A stretch of DNA of 64,000 bases from Peristeroidobacter agariperforans (GTDB lineage Bacteria > Pseudomonadota > Gammaproteobacteria > Steroidobacterales > Steroidobacteraceae), in contig NZ_RYFW01000004.1 in NCBI RefSeq assembly GCF_004138335.1, forward strand, positions 186,001 to 250,000. Reading direction: 5' to 3'. The translations under genes and the position numbers were made by a program. Below the pieces are notes generated by a model that saw nothing but the letters and a program-made list of their open reading frames with translations, did no database searches and was not told where the DNA came from. Shown in pieces: positions 27,360 through 34,860 of the stretch; the stretch's first letter is position 1, and every line of letters begins with the position of its first letter.

Positions 27360-28079
27360 ATGGCGACAGTGAGTTTCGTTCGTAAAGCAATCGGATGCGG
27401 GATGTTCCTTGTGCTTGCGCCAGCGGCGGCGTTCTCGAAGGAGGTCATCCGCCTTTCGCCGGAACGCGCGGCGGGTGAGAAGACTAGCGTTGCGGTCGAA
27501 GATGTTCGGCCGGATTGGCAAAAGAAACAGAAGAAGCTGTCCTTATGGCGCACCTCTTGTGATTTCGCCATTACCCGCTGGGGCGACGGCAACTCCACAC
27601 CGGCTCGCGCGGACGCCGCGGCCTATGGTTTAGAACGATTCCTGCCGAGCGAATTTCGCGATCGAGCATTCAAGCTCACGTGGTTCACCCTGCACACGAA
27701 CCGGCAGGCCCCGCCGGATCACAAAGATCCTACCGAGACCGGTCTGGTCTACGATGTTTTGAACAGCATGGAGTGCCGAAAGGGATCGGAAATGGTCGGC
27801 GGCGTCGATGCGGAGGAGGCGAATCCACCGGCTCCGTTAGTTGTAGACGTGGTCGTCGAATTAGACGGAAAAGAGTTCAGCGGGCGTGCCGTGCGGAGTG
27901 TGCCGGAGGTCAACGTGGCGTCCATCGCCGTGATCGACGAGGCGCTGCAGAAGTTGGCTAAGAGCATCGCGGAGAATTCGCCCGGTTCCACGCCGTGCTC
28001 GAGGTTGAAAGCAGCGATGGAGGCGTCGCCGAAGGTGAGTTTTTATGGCAAGAGTTATCGGGAGTATTGCGGGGAGTGA
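27360..28079 (+). CDS. secreted hypothetical protein
   Basis: A 239-residue protein starting MATVSFVRKAIG with a signal peptide to about AAAFS. The mature part contains four cysteines (TSCDFA, MECRKG, TPCSRL, REYCGE) and a beta-rich middle (LVVDVVVELDGKEFSG). I do not recognise a family. An upstream in-frame ATG at 27252 would add 36 residues without a signal-like character and is rejected. A dispersed-repeat hairpin lies about 80 bases downstream. Confidence 0.5.
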   Translation: MATVSFVRKAIGCGMFLVLAPAAAFSKEVIRLSPERAAGEKTSVAVEDVRPDWQKKQKKLSLWRTSCDFAITRWGDGNSTPARADAAAYGLERFLPSEFRDRAFKLTWFTLHTNRQAPPDHKDPTETGLVYDVLNSMECRKGSEMVGGVDAEEANPPAPLVVDVVVELDGKEFSGRAVRSVPEVNVASIAVIDEALQKLAKSIAENSPGSTPCSRLKAAMEASPKVSFYGKSYREYCGE

Positions 28080-28158
28080 GGCCGGCTGCTCGACCGCAGC
28101 GGAAGCCTCGCATGGGACCGGCGGCACGCGTCGGCAAAGAACCAGGTGTCTCTAGAAA

Positions 28159-28182
28159 GTCCGCTTCTGGCCGAAAGCGGAC
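28159..28182. repeat. short dispersed inverted repeat (GQKRTF-type)
   Basis: GTCCGCTT and AAGCGGAC form a perfect 8-bp stem around CTGGCCGA. The motif GTCCGCTTYYGGCC...AAGCGGAC recurs in many proteobacterial genomes, and read on the minus strand gives the spurious peptide SAFGQKRTF. On that strand the stem is followed by TTTCT, so it may also stop transcription of the J-domain gene. Identification is from memory of that repeat family. Confidence 0.55.
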
Positions 28183-28212
28183 GGGCAGGGTGGCAGTCCT
28201 CGGCCCGGGTGG

Positions 28213-29289
28213 TCAGTACTCGTCTTCACCGTCATCAAAGCGACGTTGATTTTTAAGCCAGCGTTTTGTCGCGCTTTTGTTGGCGAGCACTTCGAGGAAG
28301 CCTTTCTGCTGATTGATATGCGCTCGCAGTTCCCGCGCGCGCTGCTTACTGACCAAATGAAGACTCCGGGCATCAAGCGCGCTTCCCTGCGGTAGTCCGT
28401 GATCGATGCGGAATGCGTCTTGGATCGAGCGCAGCTCGGTTTTCATCGTTTCAAGCTGCTCACAGAGCAGTCGGTTGAACTGCTGCAGCTTTTCACGGCT
28501 GAGCTTGCTTGCGTGATCCGGATCGATGAGTTCGAGACGCAGCTGTGCCTCGAGCAACGCCAACAGGTCGTTGTTGGCGTACGCACGGTTGATCTCTTGC
28601 ATGAGCTCGTTCTTTTCGGTGCGCCGCGCGGCATCGGCTTCTCGATCCGGATGCACGGCGCTTGCGAGCTTTCGATAAATCTCTCTCAGAAGCTGCTTCG
28701 CGGTCTTTGCGCTGGCTTCGGCACGCTTCTGCCCTCGCGACTTCCGGCGCTCCGCCGAGCGCTCGTGTTCACGGGCTTCGTCGTGTTTCATATGCTCGTA
28801 GATGTGCTCGACCAGATCCTCTTCAGATTCGATGTCGGCATCATCCAGATCGATGCCCATGTGTTCCTTCGCTTGCTGCTTCAGATCTTCAATTTCTTCT
28901 CGCTTTGATTCCTCGAAGGTGATCGAGCTATGGCGGTCGAAGACGTCACGGATCTCGAGATCGTGTGGATTGGCGTGCAGGAGGGCCTCCGCCGTGTGGC
29001 ACGCGATCTCCTTCAGCGCGGCCTGATCCGCTCTCGACCAGCCCTTGCCATCGAGCAGTCGATCGATCACGAGAACGGTTTCGCGCGTAACCTGCTTAAG
29101 GGTCGCGCGCAGTGGATAGACGCGCTCGGCGTCAGACGTTCTGAATGAGGCGACCAGTTCGTTCCAATCGGCGCGTGCGCGCCGCATCGCCTCGATCTGA
29201 TCGATGAGATATCGAAAGCGCTCTTGATCCGGCTTCGAAGGGCTGCGTGCGGCCGCCCGTGGAACGTGTAGGAGCGATTTTCCGGACAT
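28213..29289 (-). CDS. J-domain (DnaJ-like) protein with coiled coil
   Basis: A 358-residue cytoplasmic protein starting MSGKSLLHVP. The J-domain signature HPD is at residues 213-215 (LASAVHPDREADA), preceded by LLREIYRKL and followed by MQEINRAYANNDLLALLEAQ, so the domain sits in the middle rather than at the N-terminus. The flanks are charged and helical, with a strong coiled-coil character (residues 120-200 and 260-300). HPD loops stimulate Hsp70 ATPase, so this is a probable DnaK co-chaperone of unknown client. Confidence 0.75.
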   Translation of the reverse strand: MSGKSLLHVPRAAARSPSKPDQERFRYLIDQIEAMRRARADWNELVASFRTSDAERVYPLRATLKQVTRETVLVIDRLLDGKGWSRADQAALKEIACHTAEALLHANPHDLEIRDVFDRHSSITFEESKREEIEDLKQQAKEHMGIDLDDADIESEEDLVEHIYEHMKHDEAREHERSAERRKSRGQKRAEASAKTAKQLLREIYRKLASAVHPDREADAARRTEKNELMQEINRAYANNDLLALLEAQLRLELIDPDHASKLSREKLQQFNRLLCEQLETMKTELRSIQDAFRIDHGLPQGSALDARSLHLVSKQRARELRAHINQQKGFLEVLANKSATKRWLKNQRRFDDGEDEY

Positions 29290-29379
29290 GATCGAGACAG
29301 TGCGCGACGGGGCGCGAATTGTCCGGGATAAGTGCTCGCGCCGCAAATCGGGTGTGCCTTTGTCCGGAGGTCCCTCATG

Positions 29380-29411
29380 GCCGGTAAGCGACCATGCGGC
29401 CGCTTACCGGC
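29380..29411. repeat. inverted repeat downstream of the integrase remnant
   Basis: GCCGGTAAGCG and its exact complement (11 bp) flank a 10-base spacer. It lies just beyond the stop of the truncated integrase at 29418. It has no T-run. It could be a terminator or a recombination-associated site of the former element. Confidence 0.5.
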
Positions 29412-29417
29412 GCTGAG

Positions 29418-29696
29418 CTAGACTTCGGTCTGCGCCGCCATCTCGAGAGCATCATCAGCCTCGCTGCCAAGATATCGGACCGTGCTTTCAAGCTTCGTAT
29501 GTCCCAGCAGCAGCTGGACCGCCCGCAGGTTCTTTGTTCGGCGATAGATCAGGGATGCCTTCGTGCGCCTAATCGAATGAGTCGAGTAGGCTGATGGGTC
29601 GGCGCCCAACTCACAAATCCAGCCGTGAACGATTCTAGAGTACTGGCCCGTGGACAGATGACCGGAGCGGCTCCGCCAGCTGGGAACAGGACGCAC
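29418..29696 (-). pseudogene. tyrosine recombinase (integrase), C-terminal remnant
   Basis: About 92 residues matching only the catalytic C-terminus of phage-type integrases: STHSIRRTKASL (His40, Arg43), QLLLGHTK (His66) and the nucleophile region STVRYLG (Tyr75). The first catalytic arginine and the DNA-binding N-terminal half are absent. The upstream sequence (29697 onward) shows no continuing integrase frame, and a frameshift may separate it from an LKALKPG-like segment. It is a remnant of a mobile element, and marks a site of past integration next to the phosphotriesterase gene. Confidence 0.8.
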
Positions 29697-29786
29697 CTGG
29701 CTTGAGGGCTTTCAACTGAACCCAGGCAGCAACGAGCTCTGGTTCGCTTCCATGACACGCTCCTGGCTCTTGAAGGGAGAGGTATC

Positions 29787-29909
29787 ATGGACGCTAGCCG
29801 ACCCGAAGCGGCCATTCACCGGTACTTCTCTGAGTCTGCTTTCCTCTGCGCTGAGCGCCTGAATCACCACGTGTACCATATAAGGACGGAGCTGGTGTCC
29901 GCTTCATAA
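29787..29909 (+). CDS. 40-residue upstream ORF (possible leader peptide)
   Basis: An ATG at 29787 with a strong ribosome-binding site (AGGGAGAGG, six bases upstream) opens a 40-codon frame beginning MDASRPEAAIHRYF and ending just 11 bases before the GTG of the phosphotriesterase gene; its stop overlaps the AAGGAG of that gene. This suggests a translationally coupled leader ORF or a truncated gene. The product is not recognised. Confidence 0.4.
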   Translation: MDASRPEAAIHRYFSESAFLCAERLNHHVYHIRTELVSAS

Positions 29910-29920
29910 GGAGAGCCGTC

Positions 29921-30958
29921 GTGACGACTAGGCGAGAATTCCTCATGCAAACAACGGCTGCCGGTCTCTTGGCGGTGGAATGCTTTCAGATCGCGCACGC
30001 GTCGAAAGCTAACGCCAACACAGATGCGGCTAGGGGCGCGCGTGCCGGTGTCGTTCAAACTGTCTTAGGGCCGCTAGATGCATCGAAGCTCGGCTTCACT
30101 TTGACCCATGAACACGTAGGCAGCGGGGCAGAAGAAATTTTCGGCAGCAGGGCGAATTCCGTCGCCGATGCCGTCGACAAGCTCAAAGCGGCAAGGGATG
30201 CAGGCATCGAGACCATTATCGATGTCACTACCTTCGACATCGGCCGCGACATTCGCTACCGCGAAGAGATCTCACGCAAGTCTGGAATGCAAATCGTGGC
30301 GGCCACGGGTCAGCATTTCTTTGCACCTGACTCCTACAATGCACGAACCGTGGAAGAGATCACCCAGCTCTTTATCCGGGAAATCGAGCAAGGCATCGAC
30401 GACACAGACATCAAGGCGGGCGTCATCAAGGTAGCAGCTCGCCATGACACCATGACGCCCGCCGAGGAGAAGGTTTTCAAGGCGGCGGCGCGCGCCAGCA
30501 AGGCTACCGGGGTTCCCATTGCAACACATACGAATTCACATCGCCGCGCCGGTGAGAAGCAGGCGGAACTCTTCGAAGCCGAGGGCGTGAGTCCCGCAAG
30601 AGTATCGCTCGGCCACAGCGACGACACGGATGATATGAATTACCTCACTGGTCTCGCCAAGCGTGGATACACGCTTGGCATGGATCATACATTCTGGGGA
30701 ATGGCTCCCGGGGCGACGTTGCCCTGGCAAGAACGGGCGGGCGCCATCAAACAACTCATAGACGCCGGCTTCGTCGACAGGATATTTCTCTCGAACGACT
30801 GGGTGCACGGCGACGTAGAGCGGGAAAAAGTCAACCCGGATGGTATGCTGTTTACAATTCGCAAGACGATTCCCTATCTGAAACAAATCGGCGTATCACA
30901 ACGGGAAATCCAGATGATCACCGTTGGGAATCCTAAACGCTTCTTCAGTCGCTGCTAA
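29921..30958 (+). CDS. phosphotriesterase-family hydrolase with Tat signal
   Basis: A 345-residue enzyme from a GTG at 29921 with AAGGAG upstream. TTRREFL is a twin-arginine motif, followed by a hydrophobic stretch to about AHASKA, so it is exported folded. The binuclear metal site is complete: THEH (His63, His65), carboxylated Lys170 in GVIKVA, His203 in THTNSH, His232 in LGHSDD and Asp293 in LSNDW. The family hydrolyses phosphotriesters or lactones, and many members are quorum-quenching lactonases. The neighbouring integrase remnant suggests acquisition by transfer. Confidence 0.85.
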   Translation: MTTRREFLMQTTAAGLLAVECFQIAHASKANANTDAARGARAGVVQTVLGPLDASKLGFTLTHEHVGSGAEEIFGSRANSVADAVDKLKAARDAGIETIIDVTTFDIGRDIRYREEISRKSGMQIVAATGQHFFAPDSYNARTVEEITQLFIREIEQGIDDTDIKAGVIKVAARHDTMTPAEEKVFKAAARASKATGVPIATHTNSHRRAGEKQAELFEAEGVSPARVSLGHSDDTDDMNYLTGLAKRGYTLGMDHTFWGMAPGATLPWQERAGAIKQLIDAGFVDRIFLSNDWVHGDVEREKVNPDGMLFTIRKTIPYLKQIGVSQREIQMITVGNPKRFFSRC

Positions 30959-31032
30959 GCGTTCGGTCATTCTTCGTTTTGGGGGTCATCCGCTCGCGCT
31001 GAACAAACGCTGCTGATGCGGCGCCTGGCCAG

Positions 31033-31479
31033 TCATAGTGCGCCACTTCTCCTGTCTGGCCTTTTTTGCACGATCATTTCGAACTTCTGTCCGCCATGGT
31101 AGCTGACGATGCCGCACATCCGCTTCCCATCGGACGCGAGAGAACCGTCGAAGCGAACGTCCCCCTCGGCGGATGCGACAACCATCGCCACGGTCTGACC
31201 GTCGGACTTCAGGCTGCGAACGACCACCACCCCGGCAGTGAGCGCAAGCGATCCTGCCAACTCTGTACCTGACATTCCAAGGGAGAGAAGACCGAAGCTG
31301 GGAACACCTCCCACATCCATGACCACGTCCCACAGACCCGAAAGTTCAGGCGGCTGACTTGGCTTTGTGGTCGACGCGCGGCACTCAAAACGCATGTTTA
31401 CGGCCTCGCTTGCTGCCGCCGGAGCAGCGGCAAATGCCAATGTCACGCCAGCGATAATCCAACTCATTGCTTTCTCCAT
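31033..31479 (-). CDS. secreted hypothetical protein
   Basis: A 148-residue protein with a signal peptide (MSWIIAGVTLAFAAAPAAA). The mature part is rich in small residues with short beta-strand stretches (GLWDVVMDVGG, LAGSLALTAGVVVV, GDVRFDGSL). It resembles lipocalin-like or 'DUF' proteins that bind small molecules, but I cannot assign a family. It sits between the phosphotriesterase and the LytTR regulator genes. Confidence 0.5.
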   Translation of the reverse strand: MEKAMSWIIAGVTLAFAAAPAAASEAVNMRFECRASTTKPSQPPELSGLWDVVMDVGGVPSFGLLSLGMSGTELAGSLALTAGVVVVRSLKSDGQTVAMVVASAEGDVRFDGSLASDGKRMCGIVSYHGGQKFEMIVQKRPDRRSGAL

Positions 31480-31606
31480 GACGCGGAAGTGCGTGTCGCG
31501 GATGATGAGTTATCGTGCGGTCGCTCGCGGCCACTTGGTGCCAGGCGGACGCGGCGGTGGGAGGAGTGGGGGCTGCGCAGTGACGAGAGCGTGCGGAAAG
31601 CAGCGC

Positions 31607-32368
31607 TCAGCGAAGCAACACGTCGAGCGCCGCCCGATAGCGGCGGCTGCCGTTCACCTGCGCGCCATTCTTGAGGAGAACGACGAAGTCTCCATTGAAC
31701 AGTGGCTGCACTTCGCGAATCTGGGCAATGCTAAGGATTGCCGCCCGCGATACTCGGATGAAACGTTGTGGGTCCAGGCGGGACTCGAGGCTGGCCATCG
31801 TCTCGCGCAGCAGGTGCTGTTTCGCGCCTGTGTGGATCTCGACGTAATTTCCTGCGGCGACGATGCGATCGACCTCGCCGATGTCGAGCAATCGAATGCG
31901 ACCCTCGGAACGGATTGCGAGTCGCAAGGGGTAACGCTGCGGTTCGCCTCGACCCATCGACTTCAAGGCCTCGGAAACGCGGCTGACGAAACCGTCATCG
32001 GGATGGACCAGGTGGGAACGAGCGCGCTTCAGTGCACGGCGAAAGCGTTCCGGATCGATCGGCTTCAGCACGTAGTCGAGCGCTTGCGCATCGAAGGCTC
32101 GCACAGCGTGTTGATCGAATGCGGTCACGAATACGACCGCTGGCATTCGATCGCCCTCGATGGCTGCAATGACGGCGAACCCATCGAGCTCGGGCATCTG
32201 CACATCGAGGAAGACGAGGTCGGGCGCAAGCGCGCTGATCGCCGTGATCGCAGCTTCACCGTCACCGCACTCTCCGACGACTTCGATGTCCGGCTCCTGC
32301 CGCAGCAGCCGCAATATCCCGCGGCGGGCGACCGGTTCATCGTCAACGATCAGTACGCGGATGGTCAT
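31607..32368 (-). CDS. LytTR-type response regulator
   Basis: A 253-residue regulator starting MTIRVLIVDDE. The receiver domain has the acidic pair (DDE), phospho-acceptor Asp55 in LVFLDVQMPE, and the usual TAFDQHAVRAF and KPID. Residues about 150-253 are a LytTR DNA-binding domain (RIRLLDIGEVDRIVAAGNYVEIH, RFIRVSRAAIL). The ATG overlaps the kinase stop as ATGA, so the two are translationally coupled. The target genes are not visible. Confidence 0.9.
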   Translation of the reverse strand: MTIRVLIVDDEPVARRGILRLLRQEPDIEVVGECGDGEAAITAISALAPDLVFLDVQMPELDGFAVIAAIEGDRMPAVVFVTAFDQHAVRAFDAQALDYVLKPIDPERFRRALKRARSHLVHPDDGFVSRVSEALKSMGRGEPQRYPLRLAIRSEGRIRLLDIGEVDRIVAAGNYVEIHTGAKQHLLRETMASLESRLDPQRFIRVSRAAILSIAQIREVQPLFNGDFVVLLKNGAQVNGSRRYRAALDVLLR

Positions 32369-33594
32369 GGGAGAGTGCGCCAAGGTAGCTCGATCTCGGC
32401 GATGACGCCGCCGTCATCGGAATTTCGCACGTCGAAGCGTTGCCTGTCCGCATACAGCAAGCGCAACCGCGCCCTCGTGTTCGCCAGGCCGACGCGTTCG
32501 ATCGTCGCCGGTGGTAGACCACGGCCGTCATCGACAACGCACAGCAGGAGGGAGTCGCCCTGGCGGTCCGCTTTGATTTCCACTCGCCCCGGTCCAGCGC
32601 GCGTGGCTAGTCCATGCCGTAGCGCGTTCTCGACCAGGGGTTGGAGGATCAAGTTCGGAACCCGCGCTTCGAGAACATCATCAGGAATGAGGATCCGATA
32701 GCTCAGACGCTCGCCGAAGCGGGCCTGCTCGATCTCGAGATAGCTCTCGAGAAAGGCAATCTCTTCGCCGAGCGTCACCTCATGCGCCTCGGTGCTGTCA
32801 AGCGAGCGGCGTAGCAATGCGCTGAGCTGCAGGAGGATCCGATCTGCTGAGTCGACATCCTCGCGCATCAGCACCGAGATCGTGTTGTGAGCGTTGAAAA
32901 GGAAGTGTGGCTGCAACTGGGCGCGCAATGTCTGCAGGCGGGCATCCGCCAGCTGCGCTTCGAGGCGGAGTTGCCGACGATCCCTTTCTCGGGCGGTCCG
33001 CACGAGTCGCTCCACATGCGCCGCGGCGACGATCAGCCAATATACCGGGAGGTTCAGCAGAAGCGTCGTGCCAAGCAGCCGGCTGAAGGTGCCGAGCCAG
33101 GTGGGTTCGACCTGGGTCGCACCGATGACTGGCGCCGCGACCGCGAAGAGCGCCAGGTTGACCAGGGCGCAGGTGGCCGAAGCGACGCCATGCAACGCGA
33201 GCGCGCCAAGGAAGCGCGGCCGCTGCAGCGGGAACCGCGCCTCGAGTCGCAGGGCGATCGGCGTGAGGGCTGCCCAAACCGCGGCCCAGACGAGCCAGAT
33301 GGCGCTGGCGCGTGCCCACGCCAACGGTTCGCCGCGCACCTGTGCGGCAAACCAGGCTTGGCCGGCGAAGAACATTGCGACCAGTGTCCACGCCGCCAGA
33401 ATGGCTACGGCCCGGCGGCCGATATGGGACACGTTCTCCACGACCGGTCGCGCCCCTTCGTGTTCTTCTCTAGCGAGCTGTGCCATCGGCCGGGCGGCCT
33501 CCACTTGCCGACCCGTCGCCGGCGCTCGCAGCATACCCAATTGCTTCATCAGCCCGTGCGGGTGGCGCACATCATTCCTCGGCGATGCGCCCAT
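32365..33594 (-). CDS. LytS/YehU-type sensor histidine kinase
   Basis: A 409-residue kinase. Three to four membrane helices lie between residues 60 and 195, followed by a linker and the His_kinase domain with LQPHFLFNAHN (His230 the phospho-acceptor; the usual form has NALN) and the N-box LQPLVENALRHG (Asn323), then VVDDGRGLPP. The N-terminal 55 residues are polar. The start is uncertain: a GTG at 33570 has GAGGA upstream. It forms an operon with the LytTR regulator. The ligand is unknown. Confidence 0.85.
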   Translation of the reverse strand: MGASPRNDVRHPHGLMKQLGMLRAPATGRQVEAARPMAQLAREEHEGARPVVENVSHIGRRAVAILAAWTLVAMFFAGQAWFAAQVRGEPLAWARASAIWLVWAAVWAALTPIALRLEARFPLQRPRFLGALALHGVASATCALVNLALFAVAAPVIGATQVEPTWLGTFSRLLGTTLLLNLPVYWLIVAAAHVERLVRTARERDRRQLRLEAQLADARLQTLRAQLQPHFLFNAHNTISVLMREDVDSADRILLQLSALLRRSLDSTEAHEVTLGEEIAFLESYLEIEQARFGERLSYRILIPDDVLEARVPNLILQPLVENALRHGLATRAGPGRVEIKADRQGDSLLLCVVDDGRGLPPATIERVGLANTRARLRLLYADRQRFDVRNSDDGGVIAEIELPWRTLP

Positions 33595-33674
33595 CGACCG
33601 TCCGGTCGTTTGCTAACGCTCATCGCTGAGTTCGACCGGCGCGCCGGCTGATCGCAACATGAGAGATTACTTCT

Positions 33675-33680
33675 ATCATA
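33675..33680 (-). promoter_or_regulatory. candidate -10 box for the kinase-regulator operon
   Basis: TATGAT on the minus strand, 81 bases before the kinase start, in a locally AT-rich stretch. A TTATGG 16 bases further upstream is a weak -35. The evidence is composition and position only. Confidence 0.3.
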
Positions 33681-33774
33681 TTTAGAGAATGACGGACCAT
33701 AACGGGCTACTCGTTGGTTTGATGAACGAGCGGCAGCGTTCGGGCCGCCTTTCGTTTCAAGCGAGGAAAACCTG

Positions 33775-34860
33775 GTGCCTGACTCTTCGCCCGTACAGCC
33801 TCCGGTCGAGCCCATGCTCGCGAAGCTCGCTGACGAGGTGCCGGTAGGGGACTACTTGTATGAGCCAAAATGGGACGGCTTTCGGGCGATCGTGTTCCGT
33901 GGCAAAGACGACGTTTATTTGCAAAGCCGGGACTCGAGACCGCTGGATCGCTATTTTCCGGAGCTGCACGACGTGCTGCTCGATCGCCTGCCGCGCAACT
34001 GCGTGGTGGACGGTGAGATCGTGATCGCTACGAGCGGCGGGCTGGATTTCGATGCGCTTCAGCTGCGGCTGCACCCGGCGGCATCTCGCGTGGCGAAGCT
34101 CGCGAAAGAAACACCCGCCTCTTTCGTCGCGTTCGATGTGCTGTCGGCTGCCGGACGTAATCTCATGGGCGAGCCGCAAGAGGCGAGGCGCGCTGCTCTG
34201 GAAAAGTTGCTCGGCGCCGTTACGCCTCCCGTCTATTTGACGCCGGTCACACGCGACCGGGCCATCGCACTCGACTGGCTGACGCGTTTCGAAGGCGCCG
34301 GCCTCGATGGCGTGATTGCGAAGCCGGAGTCGGGTGTGTACCAGCCGGCCAAGCGCGCAATGATCAAGGTAAAGCACGCGCGCACGGCGGATTGTGTGGT
34401 GGCGGGATTCCGTTACCACAAGAGTGGCAAGGACGCAGTGGGCTCGTTACTGCTCGGCCTTTACGATGACGACGGAGTGCTCCAGCACGTTGGAGTGACG
34501 TCATCGTTCACGATGGCCGTGCGTCGGCAGCTCGTGAAGGAGCTTGCACCGCTGCGTAAGAAGGCAATGGACGATCACCCGTGGCGCGAATGGGCGGGCG
34601 CGGCAGCGGAATCGAGTCGCATGCCTGGCGCTCAGAGTCGCTGGAGTGCGGGCAAGGATTTGTCATGGGAGCCGCTGAGGATCGAGCGCGTCTGCGAGGT
34701 GAAGTACGATCACATGCAGGGCAATCGGTTCCGGCACGCGGCAATTTTCTTGCGCTGGCGGCCTGACAAGCCGCCGGACGCCTGCCGTTACGATCAGCTC
34801 GAAGTAACGACTCCCTACGAGCTCGAGCGAATCTTCTCGTCCGGATCGAGCGGCTCCTGA
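33775..34860 (+). CDS. ATP-dependent DNA ligase (LigC/LigD-ligase type)
   Basis: A 361-residue ligase from a GTG with GCGAGGA upstream. The adenylation motif is EPKWDGFR (Lys32 takes the AMP), followed by RDSRPLDRYFPEL, VVDGEIV, GLDGVIAK and MIKVKHARTADCVV. The C-terminal half is an OB-fold with LRIERVCEVKYDHMQGNRFRH. It is the ligase part of the non-homologous end-joining LigD module as a separate protein. Its 3' end overlaps by 46 bases the end of the convergent polymerase gene. No Ku gene is seen in the window. Confidence 0.85.
   Translation: MPDSSPVQPPVEPMLAKLADEVPVGDYLYEPKWDGFRAIVFRGKDDVYLQSRDSRPLDRYFPELHDVLLDRLPRNCVVDGEIVIATSGGLDFDALQLRLHPAASRVAKLAKETPASFVAFDVLSAAGRNLMGEPQEARRAALEKLLGAVTPPVYLTPVTRDRAIALDWLTRFEGAGLDGVIAKPESGVYQPAKRAMIKVKHARTADCVVAGFRYHKSGKDAVGSLLLGLYDDDGVLQHVGVTSSFTMAVRRQLVKELAPLRKKAMDDHPWREWAGAAAESSRMPGAQSRWSAGKDLSWEPLRIERVCEVKYDHMQGNRFRHAAIFLRWRPDKPPDACRYDQLEVTTPYELERIFSSGSSGS

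Noticed and set aside
31367-32701. A 444-codon plus-strand frame across the LytTR regulator and kinase
   Set aside because: Antisense shadow; both minus-strand genes have complete catalytic motifs and an ATGA junction.
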